Below are positions 1 through 5,423 of a stretch of 6,175 nucleotides of DNA, one piece after another (the stretch's first letter is position 1; each line of letters opens with the position of its first letter). This DNA comes from Candidatus Aminicenantota bacterium (GTDB taxonomy: Bacteria; Acidobacteriota; Aminicenantia; Aminicenantales; UBA8522): NCBI GenBank assembly GCA_003524335.1, contig DQHV01000306.1:1-6175 (forward strand), given 5' to 3'. The translations under genes and the position numbers were made by a program. The notes under the pieces were generated by a model. That model saw only the letters and a list, made by a program, of their open reading frames with translations, was not told the DNA's origin and ran no database searches.

Positions 1-220
1 TAGACCCGAGCATAAGCCCGATGTGTTAAGATTTTATTAAGAATCGGTAAAAAATGAATGAATTCGGCATTCCGGCAATGCCCCTGAATGGAGGCCATAG
101 CCCTGCCGAGCCGCTTGCCGGATGGGCTCGTTTGTGGTATTCAAGACAGTCGGATAAGGAGATTCGGCAGCCGCAGGATAAGGCAGTGGCCCGCAGGATC
201 AGGAGTGAAGGAGACGCGAG
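1..220. other. Upstream region of the rubrerythrin-like gene, no firm gene
   Basis: I see no confident gene here. The first 60 bases are AT-rich and could carry a promoter, but I found no well-spaced -35/-10 pair. Two small inverted repeats are visible: GGCATT/AATGCC at 66-71 and 77-82 (5-nt loop), and CGAGCC/GGCTCG at 107-112 and 125-130 (12-nt loop). The second is followed by TTTGT and could be a weak terminator for a gene to the left. A 56-codon open frame runs from ATG at 54 to TGA at 222-224 and overlaps the next start as ATGA. It has no Shine-Dalgarno sequence and an unremarkable composition, so I do not call it a gene (see findings). Confidence 0.4.
208..213 (+). promoter_or_regulatory. 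Ribosome binding site of the rubrerythrin-like gene
   Basis: AAGGAG lies 7 nt before the ATG at 221. This is close to ideal and fixes that start codon. Confidence 0.75.
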
Positions 221-697
221 ATGAGTTTTATCTTCAATGCCGATGAGATCTTCGAGATGGCCCTCCAGATCGAGCTAAACGGAGAGAAGTTCTACCGGGA
301 CTCTGCCGGCAAGGTCAAGGATTCAGAAGCCCAAGACCTTCTGGCCAGACTGGCGGACATGGAAGTGGAACACCAGAGAATTTTCCGCGGAATGAAATCG
401 GCCTTGACGGCGGCCGATAGGAAGGCCATGACCTTTGACCCGAACAACGAGGCCGGCCTATATCTCGCCTCGCTCGCCAACACCAAGGTATTTTTCGAGA
501 AAGACATCGAGACGTCCAAGCTCGAGGGGATTTTCAAGTCCGCTTTGACCGCGGAGAAAGATTCGATCGCTTTCTACCTGGGGATGAAAGACCTGGTGCC
601 AATGGGCAGCGGCAAAGATAAAATCGAAGACATCATTAAAGAGGAGATGCGGCACATCCGGATCCTGGGCGAGAGGCTGTCCGCACTGAATAAATAG
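221..697 (+). CDS. Rubrerythrin/ferritin-like diiron protein (no rubredoxin domain)
   Basis: A 158-residue protein with the four-helix ferritin-like fold of the rubrerythrin family. The ligand pattern is visible: Glu18 in helix A, Glu48-x2-His51 in helix B, Glu112 in helix C and Glu142-x2-His145 in helix D, the usual carboxylate/His spacing of a diiron site. Relatives act in the cytoplasm in peroxide reduction or iron handling, mostly in anaerobes and microaerophiles. There is no C-terminal rubredoxin domain and no cysteine anywhere, so electrons would have to come from a separate partner. The family's usual length without rubredoxin is about 140-165 residues, so it looks complete. The start is set by AAGGAG 7 nt upstream. 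It is monocistronic here and converges with the DUF1015 gene with one base between the stop codons. The family assignment is confident; the exact activity (peroxidase, iron storage or sensor) is not determined. Confidence 0.9.
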   Translation: MSFIFNADEIFEMALQIELNGEKFYRDSAGKVKDSEAQDLLARLADMEVEHQRIFRGMKSALTAADRKAMTFDPNNEAGLYLASLANTKVFFEKDIETSKLEGIFKSALTAEKDSIAFYLGMKDLVPMGSGKDKIEDIIKEEMRHIRILGERLSALNK

Positions 698-698
698 C

Positions 699-2039
699 TC
701 AGGCGAGCTTCCGCGCCTCCATATAAAACCGCTTCTCCGAGGCCTCGCCCATGGAGAACGTCTTTCGGGGCAGGGCACCGTCCAGAATGACAGTCTTGAA
801 GAGCTCGCTCTTATCCATGGCCGGAAGGTAAAAGCCCGCACAGCCGCTTCCGGTCCCCAGCCGGACGACCGGCTCGGTCCCATGGACATAGTCGATCTCC
901 CGGGCCCCTTTTTCTCCCATGAAGGTGTCCAAAAAGTTCTGGAGCGTTCCAATCGGCAGGTTGGAGTCCGGCTCGAAGACCTCGATGGCGCCGAACCCGG
1001 CGGACGTGACCAGGCCAATCCGGTGCGGGCTCCCCTTCTGCCGGTCGACCATCGCCAGAACCTCCTCCGGGCTTTGGCACTCGGCATAGCGGAAGCGCCC
1101 CCGATAGTATCTTTCCATGTCCCCGATCAGGTTCCTCCCGGGAGCCAGGTCGAAGAGCAGGCGGTGGATGGGCTCGAAGATGAGGGCCTGTTCATGGAGG
1201 TTGACGAGCTCAACCAGCGCCTGGCGGAGGGGCGATCGCAGGACGGCATTATTATCCTTAGTCATCTCTTTGGTCTTCTCCCAGATGGTCTTGGCGGTGG
1301 CCAGGGAATGGTTCCCGTCTCCCATGGCATAGAGCAGGACCGGAGTCCCCGGCTTGAGTCCGTATTTGACGGCAAAGGCCTCAGGATCAGCGAGTGACCG
1401 GAGACTGCTGATAACGCCTTTCTCCAGGCCCACGTCATCCACGCTGTAGCCACTGACTCTTCCCGATCCCATCATCAGCTCGAAATCATAGAGTCTTTTG
1501 AGGCTCGCTTTTGGGGCCGTGAGCGGGCCCATGACGATGTTCTCTGGGTCGTCGATGAGGACCATGATATGGGGAATCTCTAGAGGCGCCCCTTCCCTGA
1601 TCTTGACCCGGGGCGGTATCCGCGAGAGGATCGTACCTTCCGTCGCCCGGATAAGGCTTTTGGACCCCTTCTTGAAATCGTAGTGCTCGAGGTCCAGACA
1701 CACCATCAGGCCATTTCGGATGCCAGAGCCGGTCTGGCGCTCCACATAGACAAAGCCTGAAGCTTCGGTCAAGATTTTGTTCTGCAGATAGAGCTGCATG
1801 TGTTCCCGGATACGGGCGATCCGGTCGTCGGCCTGGGCTTCCCCCAGATAGACCTCGGGATATATGAGGTTCAGGGTCGAGGGCGCCACGCCGACGAATT
1901 CCTTGACCCTATTCCAATATTCGGGCTCAGAGGTAAACTGGTCGCAGGCAATCACAGCCCATTTGGAAAGGTCGGTGCCGGGAATGGGAAGCAGAATATC
2001 CGGTACGCCGAGGGCCAGGGATTCGTGGACTCTCATCAT
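699..2039 (-). CDS. DUF1015 (COG4198-type) family protein
   Basis: A protein of about 446 residues belonging to the DUF1015 family. I recognise it by the conserved block MGDGNHSLATAK (residues 239-250), the ATEGT segment near 132-136, the HGTE motif near 386-389 and the C-terminal PRKTFSMGEASEKRFYMEARK stretch. The biochemical role of the family is not established; members are soluble and often sit near amino-acid metabolism genes. The open frame extends to 2216, but that extension lies over the upstream lipoprotein gene and has low-complexity Ser-rich content, so I place the start at the ATG-ATG pair (2039 or 2036), 7 nt after the lipoprotein stop. Only a weak AGGG precedes it, suggesting translational coupling. 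It is the last gene of the four-gene minus-strand operon. No signal peptide or membrane helix is seen. Confidence 0.85.
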   Translation of the reverse strand: MMRVHESLALGVPDILLPIPGTDLSKWAVIACDQFTSEPEYWNRVKEFVGVAPSTLNLIYPEVYLGEAQADDRIARIREHMQLYLQNKILTEASGFVYVERQTGSGIRNGLMVCLDLEHYDFKKGSKSLIRATEGTILSRIPPRVKIREGAPLEIPHIMVLIDDPENIVMGPLTAPKASLKRLYDFELMMGSGRVSGYSVDDVGLEKGVISSLRSLADPEAFAVKYGLKPGTPVLLYAMGDGNHSLATAKTIWEKTKEMTKDNNAVLRSPLRQALVELVNLHEQALIFEPIHRLLFDLAPGRNLIGDMERYYRGRFRYAECQSPEEVLAMVDRQKGSPHRIGLVTSAGFGAIEVFEPDSNLPIGTLQNFLDTFMGEKGAREIDYVHGTEPVVRLGTGSGCAGFYLPAMDKSELFKTVILDGALPRKTFSMGEASEKRFYMEARKLA

Positions 2040-2046
2040 GGCGGCC

Positions 2047-2352
2047 CTAGCGCTTTTTCTTGGCCCTGCGTGACCCGAGAATCCCCCCTTGGAGGAAGAG
2101 CCCAGCCCCGAGCACGAACCCAAAGTTGTACCAGGAGCCGCTGTTGTGAACTTCATAGATGTCGATGCTCTTGCTAAAAAGGGAAATGATGAACGTGATC
2201 GGGGAGATGAGTCCATGCCACAACCCGAGCCAGAATCCCGCGGTCTTTCCCTCCTGATCGGGCATCTTTTCGACGCTGTTGGGCCCTGGGGCGCAGCTCG
2301 AAAAGGCTAAGAGCAGCAGAAGAACGCAGCCAAGCCAAGCCAGTTTTTTCAT
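2047..2352 (-). CDS. Small conserved lipoprotein with a membrane segment, unknown function
   Basis: A 101-residue protein that starts with a lipoprotein-type signal: MKK, a Leu-rich core to residue 17, then a lipobox-like FSSC with the lipidated cysteine probably at residue 20. A hydrophobic stretch with Trp/His (residues 39-60, containing GFWLGLWHG) and a Gly-rich hydrophobic segment (76-92) follow, ending in a basic RRAKKKR tail. The pattern GFWxGLWHG, then an IYEVHNxGxWYNFGFxLGAG-like block, is familiar from small unnamed envelope proteins in several bacterial phyla; I know of no function. The open frame extends upstream to 2667, but that overlaps the membrane-protein gene, and GAGGAG 5 nt before the ATG at 2352 decides the start. 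It follows the membrane-protein gene by 17 nt and precedes DUF1015 by 7 nt. Confidence 0.82.
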   Translation of the reverse strand: MKKLAWLGCVLLLLLAFSSCAPGPNSVEKMPDQEGKTAGFWLGLWHGLISPITFIISLFSKSIDIYEVHNSGSWYNFGFVLGAGLFLQGGILGSRRAKKKR

Positions 2353-2357
2353 TTGGA

Positions 2358-2363
2358 CTCCTC
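2358..2363 (-). promoter_or_regulatory. Ribosome binding site fixing the lipoprotein start
   Basis: On the minus strand GAGGAG lies 5 nt before ATG (2352-2350). It selects this internal ATG over the longer frame that runs into the upstream gene. Confidence 0.75.
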
Positions 2364-2369
2364 TTAAGT

Positions 2370-2990
2370 TCAACCGATCACCCGGCCCAAGGTCCAGAGC
2401 GCGATCAGGACGACCAGCGAACCGGCGAAGGCCCAGCCGCGCTCGGCGGACACGCTTTTTTCGGACCGCGTGCCGAGAGCGTATCCCAAGGTTACCATGA
2501 TAGCCGCGGCCACTGCAGCCAGGCTGCCGCCAACCAGGATATGTCGGAGGACCCTGGCTGTCCCTCCGCGCACCCAAGGATCGTACCGGGCGACATAGGT
2601 GATCAGGACGGCGAAGGAAGCGTAGCTTCCGTAGGCAGTGACGATCCCGGATAGGACGGTTTTCCAACCGGGTTTCTGTCCCCTCTTTATCCAGGCCGAG
2701 GCCGCAAAGTCAAAGACCAGGCCGAGGAATGCTATCCCCATAAGATGACACCAGTAGGGCGCCGCATTGGCCAGCTTGAATAAGGCGGCCGTGGCGCCGA
2801 TCACGGTCGAAGAACCGGGCCGGTTTATGAGGCCGCGGGAAAGGCCGAGAACAAAGAAGGCGAAGGCGGAAAGCCAGACCGAGGCAAGGGGCACGTCTTG
2901 GGAGTAAAGGAACTCACCGGCGAACACTTCGCTGAACCCCCACAGGGATCCGATCAGCAAAAGAAACCCCCACGTTTTCAAATCTTTCAT
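2370..2990 (-). CDS. Polytopic membrane protein, unknown function
   Basis: A 206-residue, strongly hydrophobic protein with about six or seven predicted membrane helices (roughly residues 7-28, 34-52, 62-78, 83-100, 112-133, 149-171 and 186-204). The helices are separated by short loops; the loop at 101-110 (IKRGQKPGWK) is clearly basic. The N-terminal segment GSLWGFSEVFAG and the LANAAPYWCHLMG segment look like conserved-family motifs, but I cannot name the family. Size and topology resemble a small transporter substrate-binding (ECF S-type) or scaffold protein; that is only a resemblance. The start at 2990 is chosen because it follows a GAGGGGAG sequence and lies 7 nt after the preceding stop. 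The longer frame to 3101 overlaps the 62-residue gene. It is second of four genes in the operon, next to a lipoprotein, so the two may work together at the envelope (inference). Confidence 0.82.
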   Translation of the reverse strand: MKDLKTWGFLLLIGSLWGFSEVFAGEFLYSQDVPLASVWLSAFAFFVLGLSRGLINRPGSSTVIGATAALFKLANAAPYWCHLMGIAFLGLVFDFAASAWIKRGQKPGWKTVLSGIVTAYGSYASFAVLITYVARYDPWVRGGTARVLRHILVGGSLAAVAAAIMVTLGYALGTRSEKSVSAERGWAFAGSLVVLIALWTLGRVIG

Positions 2991-2997
2991 GCTCCCC

Positions 2998-3186
2998 TCA
3001 TTTCCTCCGGATCCGGAGATCAATCCTCCGAGGCTCTTTCGGAACGCCTTCCAGAGCTCGGACCATTCCCGAGACCGTCTCCTCGAGAAAGCGCTGAACA
3101 AAAGGGTTTAAGGGGACGTCCCGGCCATCACAAATCAGGATCGTTTCCGGTTTACGTTTAGGACGGCTTTGACGGTTCTGCGTCAT
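2998..3186 (-). CDS. Small 62-residue protein, unknown function
   Basis: The first gene of the minus-strand operon. It has a basic N-terminus (residues 1-12, MTQNRQSRPKRK), a short beta-like stretch ETILICDGRDVPLN (13-27), an amphipathic helix-like stretch from about 28 to 46 with VQRFLEETVSGMVRAL, and a basic beta-like tail (RRIDLRIRRK). The order strand, helix, strand suggests a compact folded domain of the kind seen in small conserved proteins; I do not recognise a named family. The start at 3186 is supported by AGGAGG 8 nt upstream. An in-frame ATG at 3222 would add 12 residues but lacks such a site. Its stop is 7 nt before the membrane-protein start. Confidence 0.72.
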   Translation of the reverse strand: MTQNRQSRPKRKPETILICDGRDVPLNPFVQRFLEETVSGMVRALEGVPKEPRRIDLRIRRK

Positions 3187-3194
3187 TTCCGCAG

Positions 3195-3200
3195 CCTCCT
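3195..3200 (-). promoter_or_regulatory. Strong ribosome binding site of the 62-residue gene
   Basis: A perfect AGGAGG on the minus strand, 8 nt before the ATG at 3186. It is the main evidence that this short gene is real and starts here. Confidence 0.8.
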
Positions 3201-3239
3201 CTCTCTCCGGGCGAGTCGGCATCTCCCGGCTTTCCGGAA

Positions 3240-3254
3240 TCCTATACCATAGGA
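3240..3254. repeat. 15-bp palindrome over the operon promoter, possible operator
   Basis: TCCTAT-acc-ATAGGA is a perfect 6-bp inverted repeat with a 3-bp centre. It covers the -10 box of the minus-strand promoter and sits between two divergent genes, a typical place for a repressor site. It could be chance; no regulator is identified. Confidence 0.4.
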
Positions 3255-3269
3255 AGTGCCTGAAGTCAA
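3241..3269 (-). promoter_or_regulatory. Sigma-70-like promoter of the four-gene operon
   Basis: On the minus strand the -35 box TTGACT (3269-3264, 5 of 6 to consensus) and the -10 box TATAGG (3246-3241, 4 of 6) are separated by exactly 17 nt. Transcription would begin near 3234, giving a leader of about 48 nt that contains the AGGAGG of the 62-residue gene. Position, spacing and orientation all fit. Confidence 0.6.
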
Positions 3270-3284
3270 AGCGCCGCCGATCCG

Positions 3285-4253
3285 ATGGATACCGTCCCGC
3301 CGGGAGTCTACTTCGCAAAAGATTTCCGGCGCATAATCTTGTATGATAAGTCCGAAAAGGACCGTCCGAGGCCGACCGTGCAGATTTTCGGAGGAGACTT
3401 CGCCGAAGGCCGTCGTATTTTCAGCTCCAAAGGGACGAATGTCGAATACACAGTCGAAAAATGCAGGACCGGGTTCAAGGTTACGGGGAAGGCGCGGGGC
3501 CGGCTGGGACGGATCGAGGTGTTCCGCGGGACCGCCCCGCGGGAGTTCCTGCTCAATAACTGGCAGTCCTGGGGACCCCTCCAGAAAATGCGGCCGGGTG
3601 AAGGTCATCAGGGCATAGAAGAAGTCATGCACACATACAGCCCATATGTGTTCACCCCGATCCCGGACGTATTCAAGAAGGGCCCGGTGAGCGATTATTT
3701 TTGCGCCTGGCCGGGATGTTTGGTGGGATTCCTCAGCTCCCGGGTCGCGCACCCCTTCTTCGAAATCGAGGGGGACGAACTTGTTGGCTGCCTGGAATAT
3801 TTCGACACCGTGTTTGACAAACCGATTCCGCTCGAGCCTCTCATCATCCTCATGAATGGCTCTGGGTGGACCCCATCCGGCAGCCCCTCACCGGCCGGTC
3901 CGGAGAGTCCCGTGGAGGAACTCCTTGAAGAATATGCCGATCTGGCCGCCGCCGAAAACGCCGTCCGGATTCCGGCCCGGAATCCAGTGGGCTGGTCGAG
4001 CTGGTACCAATATTTCTCGAACCTGCAGTGGGAGGATGTCGAAAAAAACCTGCGCCTTGCCCGGGAGGGTTTTCCTTTCGATGTCTTCCAGGTCGACGAT
4101 GGATTCGAAAAGGACATCGGCGATTGGCTGACGACTAAGGACGGCTTCCGTCCGCTGCCGGACCTGGCCCGGCTCATCACCCGCCACCGTTGTGTTGCCT
4201 TTTTGCCATGTCACCTTAAGAGGACACAAGCCGCCTCCTCCAGGTTATCCTAA
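3285..4253 (+). pseudogene. Truncated GH36-type alpha-galactosidase (N-terminal part)
   Basis: Residues 1 to about 302 resemble the N-terminal beta-sandwich and the beginning of the catalytic barrel of family GH36 (clan D) alpha-galactosidases. Recognisable points are NNWQSWGP (91-98), the barrel entry NPVGWSSWYQYF (233-244) and FQVDDGFEKDIGDW (268-281), whose aspartates line the sugar site in the family. After LARLITRHR (294-302) the normal continuation (a GxxxGLWLAPF-like strand) is missing. The last 20 residues are unrelated sequence read through the junction to a stop at 4251-4253. Family members run to about 650-730 residues, so more than half is lost, including the catalytic nucleophile and acid/base aspartates; hydrolysis is not expected. 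The start at 3285 lacks a clear Shine-Dalgarno sequence, but an upstream stop at 3261 leaves no earlier ATG. It is GC-rich like its left neighbours. Confidence 0.85.
4184..4200. other. Recombination or assembly junction
   Basis: Homology of the GH36 frame ends at about 4188-4190 (Arg302) and the conserved N-terminal extension of the regulator (LPFCHV) begins at 4195. Base composition drops from strongly GC-rich to AT-leaning within the following 60 bases. I see no terminal inverted repeat or target-site duplication, because the other end of the inserted segment is outside the window. Confidence 0.65.
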
Positions 4254-4650
4254 ATCGTTGAAAACGATGGGAGATCACATAAAAAAGAGGCGGATGGACC
4301 TTAAACTCACCCAAAGAGAGGTTGCTGAAAAGCTAAGCGTTGACAAAACTACCATCCAGTTTTGGGAAAATAATCGGGCAAAGCCGTCGCTTTCTCTAAT
4401 CCCCAAGATCATTGGGTTTTTGGGCTATAATCCATTTGAAACCCTCTCGAACAGCTTGAGAGAACAGATCAAAGCCTTCAGACAAGTTCACGGTCTGAGC
4501 CAGAAAAGATTAGCCAAATTACTGAGGATTGATCCAACCACTGTAGGCAGCTGGGAGAGAGGGGAAAACCGCCCAACTAAAAGGAACCTGGATAATCTAC
4601 TCTCATTCCTTTCTTCTCATCCCTCTTCCTCTACAAGGCCTGAAGAATGA
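4192..4650 (+). CDS. Tandem helix-turn-helix (XRE/Cro-like) regulator
   Basis: A 152-residue protein with two XRE-type DNA-binding domains. The first covers about residues 27-82, with TQREVAEKLSVDKTTIQFWE as its helix-turn-helix at 40-59. The second covers about 88-142, with SQKRLAKLLRIDPTTVGSWE at 103-122. The two are similar in pattern, so they probably arose by duplication and would bind DNA as a two-headed reader. The N-terminal LPFCHVTLRGxKPPPPGYPKSLKT-like stretch precedes the domain in relatives I recall from environmental bacteria, which is why I accept the GTG at 4192 as the start; an ATG at 4267 is the alternative. Neither has a good ribosome site. The gene begins right at the junction and may have lost its promoter and first residues. 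The target is unknown. Confidence 0.75.
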   Translation: MLPFCHVTLRGHKPPPPGYPKSLKTMGDHIKKRRMDLKLTQREVAEKLSVDKTTIQFWENNRAKPSLSLIPKIIGFLGYNPFETLSNSLREQIKAFRQVHGLSQKRLAKLLRIDPTTVGSWERGENRPTKRNLDNLLSFLSSHPSSSTRPEE

Positions 4651-4658
4651 TCGGATAG

Positions 4659-5155
4659 ATAATAGAGAATCTAACTTTTAAGCAGAAGGAATTTGTCGAG
4701 ATCCTGCCCGTGATCATTTCGCCCATAGAAGAATGCCCTATAGCGAGGCGGTGGAGGCTTGCGGCACTTACTATGAACACGAACTATCCGAGAGTATTGA
4801 CGAGCCCCTCTGGTTGGTAGATTTTCCGGAAGAGAACAGAGAATTTTATGATCGTGAAAATCCAGAAAAGCCAAGAATTCTTTTGGATATGGATTTGATC
4901 TACCCAGAAGGCTATGGAGAGGCTCTCTCAGGTGGGGAAAGAGAGTATCAATATGAAAAAATAAAGAGAAGAATTGAGCAAAAAGGAATAGATCTAAAGA
5001 CTTACGAGATCTACCTCCAATTTGCTGAAAAGCGTCTATTTCCTTCGGCAGGGTTCGGAATAGGGATTGAGAGACCAACCCGCTACATCTGTGGCATTCA
5101 GCAGATTGCCGAAACACGGCTGTTTGCCAAACTCCCGGGCATTTTGGGTCTGTGA
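4659..5155 (+). pseudogene. Remnant of archaeal-type asparagine synthetase / AsnRS-like class II enzyme
   Basis: The C-terminal piece (4733-5155, 140 codons) carries YPEGYGEALSGGERE (57-71) and the class II motif 3 sequence GFGIGIERPTRYICG (107-121) with the ATP-binding arginine at 114. It ends in the family's usual LFAKLPGILGL-type tail. This matches AsnRS-like proteins of about 300 residues that make asparagine from aspartate in archaea and some bacteria. Upstream, in another frame, 4659-4727 reads IIENLTFKQKEFVEILPVI followed by ISPI, which looks like the N-terminal helix and first strand of the same family. The middle, with motifs 1 and 2, is missing and the frame shifts at about 4728-4735. 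There is no start codon for the N-terminal piece. ERPTR in place of the usual ERLTR is another possible lesion. I judge it non-functional; the 140-codon frame alone could still be translated from 4733. Confidence 0.72.
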
Positions 5156-5423
5156 TTTAGCACTTCTGATACGCGCCTCGTTTTCGAAACAGGTTATACT
5201 GAAAAGGCAAGGGGTCGAAAAGAGTTGGAGTCGTGCAAAAATTCCGTTTCACCGTCCACCAGATTATCCGCGTCTTAGAACAAATATTTGGCATTTGTGG
5301 AACAATCAGGTATTCTAATTAAGTAAGTTTTCCATACAATGATAATCCAGCTAAAAAAGCCAATATCACCGAAGGAGATTCTTGCACGGCAACTCCAAGA
5401 AAGAGTGACTTAGGAATTTAAAC
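5156..5423. other. Intergenic region before the radical SAM gene
   Basis: 268 nt without a convincing gene. It holds a promoter candidate (5288-5316). It also has GAAGGAG at 5371-5377 placed 4 nt before a TTG that opens an 8-codon frame closing at TGA 5406-5408, in the same frame as the downstream gene. A 38-codon stretch free of stops (5203-5322) reads KGKGSKRVGVVQKFRFTVHQ and onward, and could be a gene scrap, but it has no good start. I see no cobalamin riboswitch core and no hairpin with a T-tract. Confidence 0.5.
5288..5316 (+). promoter_or_regulatory. Sigma-70-like promoter for the radical SAM gene
   Basis: TTGGCA (5288-5293, 5 of 6 to the -35 consensus) and TATTCT (5311-5316, 4 of 6 to the -10) are separated by 17 nt. 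The implied leader of about 100 nt contains the GAAGGAG/TTG mini-frame. In AT-rich sequence such matches occur by chance, so confidence is moderate. Confidence 0.45.

Noticed and set aside
107..135. Hairpin CGAGCC/GGCTCG followed by TTTGT as a terminator
   Set aside because: The stem is only 6 bp with a 12-nt loop and the T-run is interrupted, so it is too weak to call.
458..1087. 209-codon minus-strand frame across the end of the rubrerythrin gene and the DUF1015 gene
   Set aside because: Its Arg/Ser/Pro-rich translation is a GC-driven shadow of two clear genes.
882..1397. 171-codon plus-strand frame inside the DUF1015 gene
   Set aside because: It lies wholly opposite a gene with recognisable family motifs and shows no motif of its own.
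2040..2216. Longer N-terminus of the DUF1015 protein
   Set aside because: The extension overlaps the lipoprotein gene in another frame, is Ser/Gly-rich and low complexity, and has no family similarity; the ATG pair right after the lipoprotein stop fits better.
3183..3752. 189-codon minus-strand frame over the GH36 N-terminus
   Set aside because: It is antisense to clear GH36 motifs and would run over the operon promoter and the 62-residue gene start.
4671..5117. 148-codon minus-strand frame opposite the AsnRS-like remnant
   Set aside because: The plus strand carries class II motif 3 and the GEALSGGERE block; the minus frame has no recognisable features.
5203..5322. Possible small protein scrap reading VVQKFRFTVHQIIRVLEQIF
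   Set aside because: The composition looks protein-like, but it is short, has only a GTG with a poorly placed GGAG, and matches no family I know; noted in the intergenic entry only.
5317..5423. Cobalamin riboswitch ahead of the B12-dependent enzyme
   Set aside because: No B12-box-like core or long structured leader is visible in this AT-rich stretch.
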